The notes under the pieces are model-generated. The model saw only the letters and a program-made list of their open reading frames with translations, was not told the origin of the DNA and made no database searches. 64,000 bases of DNA from Aridibacter sp965216195 (GTDB taxonomy: Bacteria; Acidobacteriota; Blastocatellia; Pyrinomonadales; Pyrinomonadaceae), in contig OZ244151.1 of NCBI GenBank assembly GCA_965216195.1, positions 248,001-312,000 on the forward strand. The letters are read 5' to 3'. Below are positions 30,657 to 40,848 of the stretch, in pieces. A program made the translations under genes and the position numbers. Positions within the stretch are counted from its first letter, which is position 1. Every line of letters starts with the position of its first letter.

Positions 30657-33125
30657 ATGGCTACTCGAGCAAAACGTCGAACCAGTTCAAAAACCAAATC
30701 ACGCTATAACGAGATCGTCGCAATTATTCTGACGGCATTGGCGGTGTTGATTCTGCTTAGTTTGGTAACGGCAAATCCGTCTGATCCATCGTTGGTGACA
30801 AGTAGTTCGCAAACGACGCAGAATTGGGTTGGGTTTGTTGGTGCAAATATAGCCGCTCTCTTGTTTAACTTGGTCGGAGTACTGGCTTATCTAGTTCCTT
30901 TCCTGATCCTTTTAATTGCGGTAAAGATTTTCGGATCGAGAACACCTTTTATACCGGTCAGCAGACTCCTTGGGTTTCTATTGTTTGTCGTTTCCGGAGC
31001 CGGGCTTGCGACTCTCCTTTTTTCCGACGTTTCGATTATCGGCGAAGCGTCTGCTCAGTTTTTCACCTATTTAATTGGAACGATTGGAGCAGGGGTGCTT
31101 TTAAGTGCGTTTTTTCTCGCATCGATATTGCTGATTACAAATCTTTCTTACGCGTCCTTTCTTGACTCATTTCGGATGGCTTGGGCAAACTTCAAAGTCC
31201 ACTTGGGGGAGTGGACGGCAAAGTACAAGCGTATGAGGGAAGAGAATGCCGCCCCTGCTTCTAGGGCGAATCGAGCGAGAACCACGAAGAAAAAGCCTAC
31301 GATTTCTACGGGAAGTACAAATGGCGACACCTTGACCGGCAAGATTGGCGCGGCAGTTTCGAGGTTAGGAGAGCCGCCCGGAGGTTCGGATGAAACGGCA
31401 AAGATTCCTACTTCGCCGCCGAGTATTGAGAAAGCGGTACAGGAGCTAAAAGATCTTTCAAATAAAGAAAACGGTGGCGATAAGGCTGCGCTTCCGCTTG
31501 TCCCGGCGACTGCCTCGGTTGAGACAAATACTAAACCTACGCCGACACCAGCGGCACAGACCGGGGATCTCGCCAAAGGAACTGCCGCAGCGACTGCACC
31601 AACGAAAGAGGAAAAGAAAGCAGAATCTAAGCCAAAACCTCGGCAGAACTTTGAAAATTATGAGCTTCCGAAATTTGAGTATCTCAAACAACCCCCTGAG
31701 ATTGTCCGAGATGATAATGACAAGGAACTTCATGCAAACGCGCGGCATCTTGAGGAAACCGCCGAGGAATTTAACGTAAAAGGAGAGGTGAAGCATATAA
31801 ATCTCGGGCCGGTTGTTACGACCTATGAGTTTAAGCCCGATCCGGGAGTGAAATATGCGCGCGTAACCGGTCTGGCGGACGATCTTTGTTTGGCGCTTAA
31901 AGCTGAGTCAATTCGAATCGAAAGGATTCCCGGGAAGGCGGTCGTCGGGATGGAGATTCCAAATGAAGAGCGCGAAACGATTTTCTTAAGAGATGTGATC
32001 GATTCAAAGGAGTTTAAAGAATCGGAGTCGAAGTTAACTGTAGCGCTCGGAAAGGTAATTGACGGGCATCGCCAGGTAGCCGATCTTGCGAAAATGCCGC
32101 ATTTATTGATTGCCGGCGCAACGGGGGCCGGTAAATCCGTCGGTGTAAATTCGCTTATCGTTTCCATTCTATATAAGGCGCGACCTGACGAAGTTAAATT
32201 TATTATGGTCGACCCGAAAAGACTTGAGTTGGGCGTTTATGCGGATATCCCTCACCTCGCGACTCCAATAATTACGGACCCGAAACGCGCGGCGATTTCG
32301 CTGAAGTGGGCAGTAGCGGAAATGGAACGCCGCTACAAGGATCTCGCCGGTTGGGGCGTGCGAAACATTGATGGATACAACAAGGAAGTTGTGCGTCGGA
32401 ATAAAATCGGCGAACGTGATGAAGAGGGGAATAAGTTTGGGAAGCTCCCGTATATTGTCATCATAATTGATGAGCTTGCCGATTTGATGATGGTTTCCGG
32501 CAAGGAGGTCGAGGAATCGATTACGCGACTTGCGCAGATGGCGCGAGCGGTTGGCATACACTTAGTGTTGGCGACGCAGCGTCCTTCCGTTGATGTGATA
32601 ACGGGTTTGATCAAGGCGAATTTTCCTTCGAGGATCTCATTTAGAGTTTCGTCAAAAATCGATTCTCGTACGATTATTGACGCGAACGGCGCTGAACGTC
32701 TCCTCGGTCGGGGAGATATGCTTTTCCTGCCTCCGGGTACCTCTCATCTTATACGGGTTCATGGCGCTTACGTAGATGAAACGGAAATTCATAAGATTGT
32801 CGAACATATTAAGTCTCAGGGTAATCCGGAGTACGATGAAACGATCACGAAATCCGAAGAGGAAATGGATGAATTTGGCGATCTTCCCGGACGCAAGGAC
32901 GATCTGTTTGGAGATGCTCTAAAGACGGTAGTAAGCGCAAAACGTGCTTCAACCTCGCTACTTCAGAGACATCTGCGGATTGGCTATGGACGCGCTGCGG
33001 CGATTCTCGATGCGCTTGTCGCAGATGGCTTTATTGGTGAAATGGACGGATCGAAAAGGGCGCGACCCGTTACCGAGAAGGCCTATGAAGCGGTACAGGA
33101 AATGGAAGAGGGGCGAGAATTGTAA
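30657..33125 (+). CDS. ftsK: DNA translocase FtsK/SpoIIIE
   Basis: An 822-aa septal DNA pump for chromosome segregation. Four hydrophobic segments occupy residues 20-170 (IVAIILTALAVLILLSLVTA onward). A Pro/Ala/Lys-rich linker of about 150 residues follows. The motor has the alpha domain (EEFNVKGEVKHINLGPVVTT), Walker A GATGAGKSVGVNSL and Walker B YIVIIIDELADLMM. The C-terminal gamma winged helix is present (TSLLQRHLRIGYGRAAAILD), which in other bacteria reads KOPS-type polarity sequences. The stop overlaps the next start by one base. Confidence 0.95.
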   Translation: MATRAKRRTSSKTKSRYNEIVAIILTALAVLILLSLVTANPSDPSLVTSSSQTTQNWVGFVGANIAALLFNLVGVLAYLVPFLILLIAVKIFGSRTPFIPVSRLLGFLLFVVSGAGLATLLFSDVSIIGEASAQFFTYLIGTIGAGVLLSAFFLASILLITNLSYASFLDSFRMAWANFKVHLGEWTAKYKRMREENAAPASRANRARTTKKKPTISTGSTNGDTLTGKIGAAVSRLGEPPGGSDETAKIPTSPPSIEKAVQELKDLSNKENGGDKAALPLVPATASVETNTKPTPTPAAQTGDLAKGTAAATAPTKEEKKAESKPKPRQNFENYELPKFEYLKQPPEIVRDDNDKELHANARHLEETAEEFNVKGEVKHINLGPVVTTYEFKPDPGVKYARVTGLADDLCLALKAESIRIERIPGKAVVGMEIPNEERETIFLRDVIDSKEFKESESKLTVALGKVIDGHRQVADLAKMPHLLIAGATGAGKSVGVNSLIVSILYKARPDEVKFIMVDPKRLELGVYADIPHLATPIITDPKRAAISLKWAVAEMERRYKDLAGWGVRNIDGYNKEVVRRNKIGERDEEGNKFGKLPYIVIIIDELADLMMVSGKEVEESITRLAQMARAVGIHLVLATQRPSVDVITGLIKANFPSRISFRVSSKIDSRTIIDANGAERLLGRGDMLFLPPGTSHLIRVHGAYVDETEIHKIVEHIKSQGNPEYDETITKSEEEMDEFGDLPGRKDDLFGDALKTVVSAKRASTSLLQRHLRIGYGRAAAILDALVADGFIGEMDGSKRARPVTEKAYEAVQEMEEGREL

Positions 33126-33430
33126 TGTTGCGGAAAAGTTTAATCCTCACGCTTCTTTGCTTCACTCTTCAAGGTTGTTCCACCAAAAATCTACAGAAAG
33201 TGATAAACGAACCGGAGCCGTTTGTGATTACCGAAGGCGCTATAAATATTAATCAGGCGAGCGCCGACGAACTCGAACAGCTTCCTTACGTTGGATCAAA
33301 AACAGCAGACGAGATTGTGGCTCACCGCAAGAAGTTTGGGAAGTTTCGACGTCCGGAACACTTGATCTTGGTAAACGGAATCAGCGATAAGCGCTTTCGC
33401 CGGATCCGAAAGCTAATAAAAATTGAATAA
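33125..33430 (+). CDS. ComEA-like helix-hairpin-helix lipoprotein
   Basis: A 101-aa protein. The N-terminus MLRKSLILTLLCFTLQGCST has a lipobox ending in LQGC, so the mature protein is probably lipid-anchored. Residues 40-100 form a paired HhH domain (AININQASADELEQLPYVGS, then KFRRPEHLILVNGISDKRF), the DNA-binding fold of ComEA. It sits between ftsK (one-base overlap) and comEC (gap of about 20 bases), which supports a role as DNA receptor in natural uptake. A lipid anchor replaces the usual transmembrane helix. Confidence 0.85.
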   Translation: MLRKSLILTLLCFTLQGCSTKNLQKVINEPEPFVITEGAININQASADELEQLPYVGSKTADEIVAHRKKFGKFRRPEHLILVNGISDKRFRRIRKLIKIE

Positions 33431-33451
33431 AAACATCATTTCCCACAGAAA

Positions 33452-36151
33452 ATGTCTTCCACACATTCTCAACGTACATCCTCGAATTTCACATTCTATC
33501 CTTTAATTTGGCTAGCTGTTTGTTTTGCCTCTGGAATTTTCTTCGCAAGCCAGGCATCGATTAACTGGGAATTGCTCTTAGTAACTGCGGCCGTATGCGG
33601 CGTCGCCTCCGTTGTTCGATCATTAGGTAGGATCGCGCTGATCTTCGTTTTCGCAAGTTTTTTCGCTGCCGGTGGGTTTTATTTTGAAACGATAAAGCAA
33701 ACAGAATCAACGGATTCCATAAGGTCGTTGATCGTAAGCGGCAAAATTGCCTCGGGTGATCCCGTCGAACTCGAGGGAACGATCGTAGGGCATCCCGAGC
33801 TTTCAGTCGGCGGATTCTATCTAAGGCTGCGTACCGATAAGTTAATTTATAAAGAAACATTGCGAGAATCCTCCGGCGACGTGAGATTTTTTATTCCGAT
33901 TCGAGATGAAGCTACTGAACGCGAATTTTATCAACTTCGGCTTTTTCACGGAGCGAGAATTAGAGTCGCCGCCAATTTAACTCGTGAGCAGCGGTATCTA
34001 AATCCCGGGAGCATTGATTTTACGGAGATTTTAGATCAAAAGGGGATCGACGCGACAGCAATAATAAAAAGCCCGCTCCTTGTAGAGCGAATAACGAAGG
34101 ACGATTCGATTTCTCCCGTCGCGCTTGTTTATAGCTTTAGACAGCGCCTAATCGAGAGCATCCAGGCAAAATTTAGTGTTTCGACATCGGGAATTTTGAT
34201 TGCTTCGCTTTTGGGCAACAAAAACTTCTTAAGTAAAGAAAACGCAGATATTTTTCGGAATGGCGGCACTTTTCATGTGCTTGTGATCAGCGGATTGCAC
34301 ATTACATTCATTGGCGGGATTTTATTGCTGATCGTTCGACGTTTTACGCGTAACCGCACGGTTCAGTTTTTGTTAACGGCTTCCACACTATGGATTTACG
34401 CGATTGCCATAGGTGCTGAAATTCCGGTTATAAGAGCCGCATTGATGTTTACAGTTTTGCTCTTTTCGTATGTGATTTATCGGAAGGGGAGGTTGCTTAA
34501 TGCCCTTGGGGCAAGCGCAATAATAATATTGCTGTGGCGTCCGGGCGATCTTTTTAATCAGTCGTTTCACCTAACTTTCGTGAGTCTCACAGCGATAATT
34601 GGTGCGGCGTTTCCGCTAATCGAAAAACTGCGAGCAATTGGTAAATGGTCTCCAAATGCGCAAACACCCTTCCCACCAAAAGTTCCGAGACTACTAAAAA
34701 TTGCGTGTGAAGCGATCTATTGGGAAGAAAATCTTTGGCAGAAAACTCTCAACGAAAACGTTTGGGAAGTGAAAATTGTCAAAACCCCTTATGCTGATTG
34801 GCTCGCGTCTAAACGAATTCAGAAACCATTGCGTTGGATCTTCGAAGGGATTTTAGTCACTGCGATTGTGCAGCTTTTTCTTCTTCCCTTTTTGATTTTC
34901 TATTTTCACAGGGTGTCATTTGGATCGTTGGTTTTGAATCTATGGGTTGGAGTTTTTATCGTTTTGCAAAATGTATCGGGGATTATCGCAGTGTCGTTCT
35001 CCTCGTTAAGCGACACACTTGCACTCCCAGTTGTGAAGCTGACCGAAATTTTCAATTGGTTTTTGCTCGTTATTCCGAAAACATTTATTGAAAACAATCT
35101 CGCATCTTTTCGTGTTCCGATCTACGGCGGCCGTTTACGCATGGTTTATCTTCTTTATTTCCTTCCGGTTACGACGCTTTCGATATTGCTAAGCACCTGG
35201 AATCCTTTCAGGAACACGGCGAAGTCTTTTAAGAAAGGCATTGTCGCAGCAACACTCGGGCTCCTGTTTTTTTTCGGGGTTCTGGTTTTTCATCCATACA
35301 GTTCGCCGACGCCTGACGGGAATTTACGGTTTGATCTCCTCGATGTTGGGCAGGGGGATGCTGCGCTCGTAACCTTTCCAAACGGCGCAACGATGCTTAT
35401 TGATGGCGGTGGAAGGCACAAATTTTCCGAACTTTATGTAGAAAAAGAAAATGGTGAACGAGAAGAATTTAGTTCAGATGCCGCAGGTGTGGGAGAAACG
35501 GTTGTCTCAGAATTTCTATGGGAGAATGGATATTCGAAAGTTGATTATTTGGTTGCGACACATGCTGATGCCGACCATCTGCAGGGACTAATTTCAATCG
35601 TGAAAAATTTTCAGGTTAGAGAGATTTTTGTCGGCTCGTTACCTGCTGATGATAAAGATGTCACTGCGTTTGACGCAGCTGTTCGAAGTAATCGGATTGC
35701 GGTTACTAAACTTTTACGCGGGAAAGGTTTTGAGGTTGGCGGGGTAAACGTGGATGTGCTCAATCCACCGTTTGATGCTGAAGACTCGAGCAATAATTCG
35801 TCAGTTGTTTTGAGACTCAACTTTGATACGAAAACGTTCCTTTTCACCGGGGATATTGAAAAATCGGCCGAAATACGGCTTTTAGAACGCGCCGATTTGC
35901 TGCGGGCAGATGTGGTTAAAGTTGCGCACCACGGAAGTCGAACATCTTCGACACAAGAATTTGTTGATGCTACGGACGCCAAATACGCAGTAATTCCGGT
36001 TGGACGAAAGTCGCCCTTTGGTCATCCCCATAAAGAAGTTGTTCATCGTTGGACACGGGCTGGAGCGAGGGTTTTGACGACGGGTGAGCGCGGTACAGTT
36101 ACGATAAAGACTGACGGCAAAAATATTGAAATCCAAAGATATTCGAACTAG
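33452..36151 (+). CDS. comEC: ComEC/Rec2 DNA uptake channel
   Basis: An 899-aa inner-membrane protein for import of single-stranded DNA. The N-terminal soluble OB-like DUF4131 domain lies after two or three helices (GDPVELEGTIVGHPELSVGG). The competence domain has the hallmark GTFHVLVISGLHITFIGGIL. Several helices follow, then a C-terminal metallo-beta-lactamase-like domain with LLDVGQGDAALVTFPNGATM, THADADHLQG and KVAHHGSRTSSTQEF. A long cytoplasmic loop of about 100 residues after the second helix cluster is unusual. With the preceding ComEA-like gene it forms a competence pair; pilus genes are not in the window. Confidence 0.94.
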   Translation: MSSTHSQRTSSNFTFYPLIWLAVCFASGIFFASQASINWELLLVTAAVCGVASVVRSLGRIALIFVFASFFAAGGFYFETIKQTESTDSIRSLIVSGKIASGDPVELEGTIVGHPELSVGGFYLRLRTDKLIYKETLRESSGDVRFFIPIRDEATEREFYQLRLFHGARIRVAANLTREQRYLNPGSIDFTEILDQKGIDATAIIKSPLLVERITKDDSISPVALVYSFRQRLIESIQAKFSVSTSGILIASLLGNKNFLSKENADIFRNGGTFHVLVISGLHITFIGGILLLIVRRFTRNRTVQFLLTASTLWIYAIAIGAEIPVIRAALMFTVLLFSYVIYRKGRLLNALGASAIIILLWRPGDLFNQSFHLTFVSLTAIIGAAFPLIEKLRAIGKWSPNAQTPFPPKVPRLLKIACEAIYWEENLWQKTLNENVWEVKIVKTPYADWLASKRIQKPLRWIFEGILVTAIVQLFLLPFLIFYFHRVSFGSLVLNLWVGVFIVLQNVSGIIAVSFSSLSDTLALPVVKLTEIFNWFLLVIPKTFIENNLASFRVPIYGGRLRMVYLLYFLPVTTLSILLSTWNPFRNTAKSFKKGIVAATLGLLFFFGVLVFHPYSSPTPDGNLRFDLLDVGQGDAALVTFPNGATMLIDGGGRHKFSELYVEKENGEREEFSSDAAGVGETVVSEFLWENGYSKVDYLVATHADADHLQGLISIVKNFQVREIFVGSLPADDKDVTAFDAAVRSNRIAVTKLLRGKGFEVGGVNVDVLNPPFDAEDSSNNSSVVLRLNFDTKTFLFTGDIEKSAEIRLLERADLLRADVVKVAHHGSRTSSTQEFVDATDAKYAVIPVGRKSPFGHPHKEVVHRWTRAGARVLTTGERGTVTIKTDGKNIEIQRYSN

Positions 36152-36159
36152 AAGATTGT

Positions 36160-36205
36160 CTTTAAAAACAAAAACCCCGAAGGTTTTTCCGAAAAACAAC
36201 CTTCG
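36160..36205 (-). terminator. Terminator of purH
   Basis: On the minus strand CGAAGGTT (36205-36198) pairs with AACCTTCG (36185-36178) and is followed by GGGGTTTTTGTTTTT. It may also stop comEC transcripts from the other side. Confidence 0.75.
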
Positions 36206-36293
36206 AGCGTTCCTAAATAGTAATCCTAATGACCACCTTTATACCCAAAATGCCGCGCCATGTCAAGCGGAATCTGTGTTTAACACAATAAAA

Positions 36294-37952
36294 TCAGTGT
36301 TTAAAGTGTCGGTAGCCCGTAAACACCATGGCGATACCGTGTTCATTAGCAGCATCAATTGAGTCCTGATCGCGTTTGGAACCACCGGGTTGGATAATCG
36401 CCGAGATACCGAATTTGGCTGCTTCGTCAACGTTATCCCTAAATGGGAAGAAAGCGTCTGATGCCAGAACCGTACCCTCCAGCTCGAGCTCAGTTTTTTT
36501 AGCACGCATCGCAGCAATGCGAACCGAATCAACTCGATTCATCTGTCCCGCTCCGACGCCAACTGTTTGGACATCATTTGCAAAAACGATTGCGTTTGAT
36601 TTTACGTGTTTGCACACTTTCCAAGCGAGAAGCAATGCTTCAAACTCCTTTTCGCTTGGCTGTTTTTCGCTAGCGACCTTTAGCTCTTCTCTGCCAATGC
36701 TGAGCAGATCTTGGTTTTGAACCAAATAACCACCGGAAATTTGCCGATATTCATCCGGGTTTGGCGCTACCGAACCATCAACTTTCAGGACACGCAGATT
36801 CTTCTTTTTCTTAAATATATTGAGTGCCTCCTGGTCGTATTCGGGAGCGATTATAACCTCGGTAAACACCTTATTTATAGCAGTTGCGGCCTCCGCATCT
36901 GCTTTACGGTTCATAGCGACAATGCCCCCAAACGCGGAAACCGGATCCGTCGCGAGCGCTCTTTGATGCGCCTCAAAGTTCGAAGCCCCTAGGCCAACGC
37001 CCGAGGGGTTTGTGTGCTTGATGATTGCAACGGCACGATCTTCAAAATCGCTTGCGATTCGCCAGGCCGCATCTGCGTCGACGTAGTTGTTAAAAGACAT
37101 TTCTTTCCCATGGAGCTGCTCGGCATTTGCGACCCCACCCTCTTCGCCTGAATCGTAAAGCGCTGCTTTTTGATGAGGGTTTTCGCCATAACGAAGATCG
37201 GAGACTTTCGCCAGCTCAATCGAAACAATATCGGCAAGCGATTCATCTTCGGCTTCTGTTCCGCCTGATTTACCCTCTTCCTCTTCAAGATCAATAAACG
37301 CCAAATTTCCAAATGGGTTTAGCGGCTCGAGAAAGTCGAGGTCGTCATGTGATAGCTGCTCTGCAAGATAACTCGAGATCGCCAAATCGTAGTAGGAAGT
37401 GCGGGTATACGCGAGAGCGGCCAAACGTTGACGAGTCTTAAGGGAAAGCGAACCGTTGTTTTCAGCTAGCTCATCTGCCACACTTTCATAGAGATTTGAA
37501 TCGGTTACAACTGCGACATCGCGCCAATTTTTCGAAGCCGAACGGATCATTGCAGGGCCCCCAATGTCGATTTGCTCAACTGCTTCGGCTAGCTCAACTC
37601 CTTCTTTTTCAATAGTTTGCTCAAAAGGATAGAGGTTGATGACGACCAAGTCAATCGCCTCGATCGCGTGTGTTTCCATGGCAGCTACGTGTTCGCTATT
37701 GTCTCGAAGTGCCAAAAAGGCACCATGGATTTTCGGGTGGAGTGTTTTAACACGGCCATCCATCATTTCCGGAAAACCGGTTACATCAGCAACATTTGTA
37801 ACTTCAATACCACTTTCCTTTAATGCTTTTGCAGTTCCTCCAGTACTAATTATCTCTACACCAAAATCCGCCAATTTTTGCGCGAACTCCACAATTCCGT
37901 TCTTATCCGAAACGCTAATCAATGCGCGTTTTATTTTTCTTAACTCACTCAT
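36294..37952 (-). CDS. purH: Bifunctional AICAR transformylase / IMP cyclohydrolase
   Basis: A 552-aa enzyme for the last two steps of IMP synthesis. The N-terminal MGS-like cyclohydrolase domain (KRALISVSDKNGIVEFAQKL, STGGTAKALKESGIEV, GRVKTLHPKIHGAFLALRDN) is followed by the transformylase with LRYGENPHQKAALYDSGEEG, IKHTNPSGVGLG and SDAFFPFRDNVDEAAKFGIS. About 18 acidic residues (DLEEEEGKSGGTEAEDESLA) extend the linker between domains relative to E. coli. It is isolated from other purine genes here and ends in its own terminator. Confidence 0.96.
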   Translation of the reverse strand: MSELRKIKRALISVSDKNGIVEFAQKLADFGVEIISTGGTAKALKESGIEVTNVADVTGFPEMMDGRVKTLHPKIHGAFLALRDNSEHVAAMETHAIEAIDLVVINLYPFEQTIEKEGVELAEAVEQIDIGGPAMIRSASKNWRDVAVVTDSNLYESVADELAENNGSLSLKTRQRLAALAYTRTSYYDLAISSYLAEQLSHDDLDFLEPLNPFGNLAFIDLEEEEGKSGGTEAEDESLADIVSIELAKVSDLRYGENPHQKAALYDSGEEGGVANAEQLHGKEMSFNNYVDADAAWRIASDFEDRAVAIIKHTNPSGVGLGASNFEAHQRALATDPVSAFGGIVAMNRKADAEAATAINKVFTEVIIAPEYDQEALNIFKKKKNLRVLKVDGSVAPNPDEYRQISGGYLVQNQDLLSIGREELKVASEKQPSEKEFEALLLAWKVCKHVKSNAIVFANDVQTVGVGAGQMNRVDSVRIAAMRAKKTELELEGTVLASDAFFPFRDNVDEAAKFGISAIIQPGGSKRDQDSIDAANEHGIAMVFTGYRHFKH

Positions 37953-38161
37953 TTTAAATTAATCTGAAAACAAAAATGGCGGTCGAAAAAAGACCGCTCT
38001 GGTAATAAAAATGCCTCACCGCTCTGCTCAAGTAAAATAAGAACACAGCGACGTAGTTTTGTCTTAACTCCAATTTTTAGAAGAAAAAACGTCCTAAATA
38101 CAGAAGGCTCAACAAAAATGCTAACGTATAAGTTATAATTTTGATAATACTCATAGTTTTT

Positions 38162-39715
38162 ATGTTCAAAACTGAGAGCCAACAAAAAGTACGAACAAAC
38201 AACTATTCTAGTTCTGCTCTGACGCCACTGTCAATATGGAGGAAAGCGATTTTCAAAGGGCTATTTGCATTGCTTTTATTGTCCGTGGATGTGGTTAGTG
38301 CTCCTGAGAAACTTAAAATCGAAATCAAAATTGTTCCCAAACCGAAACCCGTTGTTGAGATCAACGGCACGATTGGGGGCAATCAGTCTAATACTGGGAA
38401 ATATTGGCGTTTTTTGGATGCATACGCGGGAAGTAGATCGCTGGCTAAAAGGATTAGAAATCTGCAACTGAAAGATGATGCCGGTAATGATGTCGGTTTC
38501 AAGAAATTTGTTGACGGTGAGTTTGTCGCTGACCGACCGGCGCAGACCTTTTCATACGAAATGGATCTCGAAAACTCGGGTTCCGGAAAGTCAGCGGCAC
38601 ACGTCTCCTGGCTAAGGCGTAGTTACGGGTTGATGATGTTAAACGACCTCATACCAAGGGTTTACGGCCATGGACAGGCAGCATTGGTTGATTTTGAGGT
38701 GCCGTTGGGTTGGAAGATCTCGACGAAAGAAAAGCAACCTGATTCTTCAAGGCGCTTTCTGGTTAGTGACATCGAAAACGCAATGTTCTTGGTCGGTAAG
38801 GGTTGGCGTACCCGGGGAAGCAAGGTTGGCCAGACTGATTTGACCGTAAATCTTCTCGGAAAATGGAAGTTTGAAGATGCGGAGAGTATCGAGATCGCTT
38901 CGAGTACACTCGCCGAATATAAAAGACTTTTTGGCGAGCCTCAAAAAAGGAAGGTTCATGTTTTCATTTTGCCGTTTCAAAATAAGAAAAGTTACGAAAG
39001 ATGGAATGCGGAAACTCGTGGAGAGAATATAGTAATAATTTCGTCGGATGCAGCGTTTAAAAGTCGTTCGAGCCAGCTTCTCAAGGAAATGTTTAGACAC
39101 GAACTCTTTCACCTGTGGATTCCAGGGTCTCTGAACCTAAAGGGAGATTTCGCTTGGTTTTATGAAGGGTTTGCGATGTATCAGTCGCTTAAAACCGGCG
39201 TTTGGCTTGGACAAATAAGACTAGAAGATTATTTGGCAACGATGAGCATGGCATTTAGTTTAAATGGAATGAGAGATAGAAATGAATCGCTTTTGACTTT
39301 AAACGACGATCGTTTTGGATCCGGAATTTCTAATGTGTATATAAAAGGAACCATCGCCGCCTTTTTGTGTGATTTAGCGATTCTCAGACAAAGCCGGGGC
39401 AAACGTGATCTGACAACGGTTTTCGGTAGACTGCTCAAAAAACATGGAACGAAGAGCGATCCAACCGTGGCCAACGACGCCATTTTGAAAATAATGGAAG
39501 AATATAAGGAATTAAAACCGATCGTCGACACCTATATCCGCCGCGGGGAATTGATCGACATTTCACCCTATATTTCACCTTTTGGCATTAAATCGGAAAC
39601 TAAAAATAGGCATCAAACGCTTTTGCTCAAACCAAAATTGAAGCGGCGGCAAAAAGCATTGTTGAATAAATTAGGCTATAATAGGTGGCGAATACTCGCA
39701 AAAAAACAGAAATAA
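38162..39715 (+). CDS. M61-like metallopeptidase, secreted or membrane anchored
   Basis: A 517-aa protein. A hydrophobic segment (AIFKGLFALLLLSVDVVSA) after about 30 residues acts as signal or anchor. The zinc site is HELFH at about residues 313-317 (MFRHELFHLWIPGSLNLKGD), with the downstream ligand in FAWFYEGFAMY. This spacing and the WFYEG motif match the gluzincin family M61 (glycyl aminopeptidases). The usual C-terminal PDZ domain is absent; instead the C-terminus is very basic. The ATG at 38162 is preferred over a TTG seven codons earlier. Its stop lies eight bases before the next start. Confidence 0.75.
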   Translation: MFKTESQQKVRTNNYSSSALTPLSIWRKAIFKGLFALLLLSVDVVSAPEKLKIEIKIVPKPKPVVEINGTIGGNQSNTGKYWRFLDAYAGSRSLAKRIRNLQLKDDAGNDVGFKKFVDGEFVADRPAQTFSYEMDLENSGSGKSAAHVSWLRRSYGLMMLNDLIPRVYGHGQAALVDFEVPLGWKISTKEKQPDSSRRFLVSDIENAMFLVGKGWRTRGSKVGQTDLTVNLLGKWKFEDAESIEIASSTLAEYKRLFGEPQKRKVHVFILPFQNKKSYERWNAETRGENIVIISSDAAFKSRSSQLLKEMFRHELFHLWIPGSLNLKGDFAWFYEGFAMYQSLKTGVWLGQIRLEDYLATMSMAFSLNGMRDRNESLLTLNDDRFGSGISNVYIKGTIAAFLCDLAILRQSRGKRDLTTVFGRLLKKHGTKSDPTVANDAILKIMEEYKELKPIVDTYIRRGELIDISPYISPFGIKSETKNRHQTLLLKPKLKRRQKALLNKLGYNRWRILAKKQK

Positions 39716-39723
39716 TTTTGGTA

Positions 39724-40848
39724 ATGATTCTTAAGAAATTCGCTATTTTTGGCGCTATATTGCTCACGACAATGTCGTTTAGTAGCTGCGCGATTGTTGA
39801 TGCAGCGATCGAAAACACCTGGAGCTTTGTCGGTCTTACGGAAACGGGAACGATCATAAGCAAAAACGTTTATATCAGGAGCTCATATGCAGTTGTTGCG
39901 GCAGATCTTCTTGAGGTTAAGCGCGGTGAAACGGTTGAGATTCTTGATGAAAGCACCTTTTCAAAGGTCTTGTGGTATAGAGTAAGAGCTTTTGACGAGG
40001 AAAGTACCGAAGGCTGGCTCGAAGCGCAACATGTAATAAAAGGGGAATCGCTTGAGAAATCTAAGAAACTCGTGGAGGAATCCAAGGATTTGCAGCCGCA
40101 GGCGATTGGGGTTTTACGTGCTCGTTCAAATCTGCGTCTCACGCCTGAGCAGAATGAAGCAAACGTGCTATTAAAACTTGAAGATAGAGCGATTTTTGAA
40201 ATTGTTGACTGGGAGTACGTACCCAAGCCTAAGAAAAACGAGCCTGAAAACGAGGAAATTGCGGCGGCAAAGGAAAAGGATGAACCGGAAAAGTTAGATG
40301 AAAAGTATGACATCTGGTACAAAGCGCGACTTGACCCTTCGGTATCGCCGGCGCCAATGGGTTGGATTTTTGGGCGACAGGTAGATCTTCAGGTGCCGGG
40401 TGACATTATTTATTACCAGACAAATCGGCGAAAATTTGTAACCTGGCAGAGTCTTGATGACCACCGAAATGAGCCGCAAAACGAACCGGGCGTAGAAACC
40501 GATGTGAAAGTTACGAAACCAGGAAGCTGGGTTATCCTCTCGCGTACGAATGAAGTGAAGGCGATCGATGGTGTCGAGCCGGATTTTGATGGAATACTCG
40601 TTTTGGGATTTGATAAATACAACGAGGAACACTACACGGCGTACAATACATCGCGAGAAAGGATTGATGTTTGGGGAATGTTGCCGCTTAAACTAGAGGG
40701 AGTTGGCGATAACAAATCTTTCACTGTAAAAATTAGGAATGAGACCACCGGCGAAATTGAAGACAAGCAGTTTGTTTTATTTAAGGATAAGAACAAACGT
40801 TTGAGAGTAACCCCGCCGGAAGGACTCAAACGTGTTGAGAAAAAATAG
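39724..40848 (+). CDS. SH3b-domain lipoprotein
   Basis: A 374-aa protein with a lipoprotein signal (FAIFGAILLTTMSFSSCAIV, cysteine at the lipobox). Two bacterial SH3-like repeats follow: NVYIRSSYAVVAADLLEVKR with GWLEAQHVIK, and ARSNLRLTPEQNEANVLLKL with MGWIFGRQVDL. The rest is beta-rich and unclassified. SH3b domains commonly bind peptidoglycan or neighbouring proteins, so it probably sits in the periplasm attached to a membrane. It is packed between the M61-like gene and the Smr gene. Confidence 0.78.
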   Translation: MILKKFAIFGAILLTTMSFSSCAIVDAAIENTWSFVGLTETGTIISKNVYIRSSYAVVAADLLEVKRGETVEILDESTFSKVLWYRVRAFDEESTEGWLEAQHVIKGESLEKSKKLVEESKDLQPQAIGVLRARSNLRLTPEQNEANVLLKLEDRAIFEIVDWEYVPKPKKNEPENEEIAAAKEKDEPEKLDEKYDIWYKARLDPSVSPAPMGWIFGRQVDLQVPGDIIYYQTNRRKFVTWQSLDDHRNEPQNEPGVETDVKVTKPGSWVILSRTNEVKAIDGVEPDFDGILVLGFDKYNEEHYTAYNTSRERIDVWGMLPLKLEGVGDNKSFTVKIRNETTGEIEDKQFVLFKDKNKRLRVTPPEGLKRVEKK

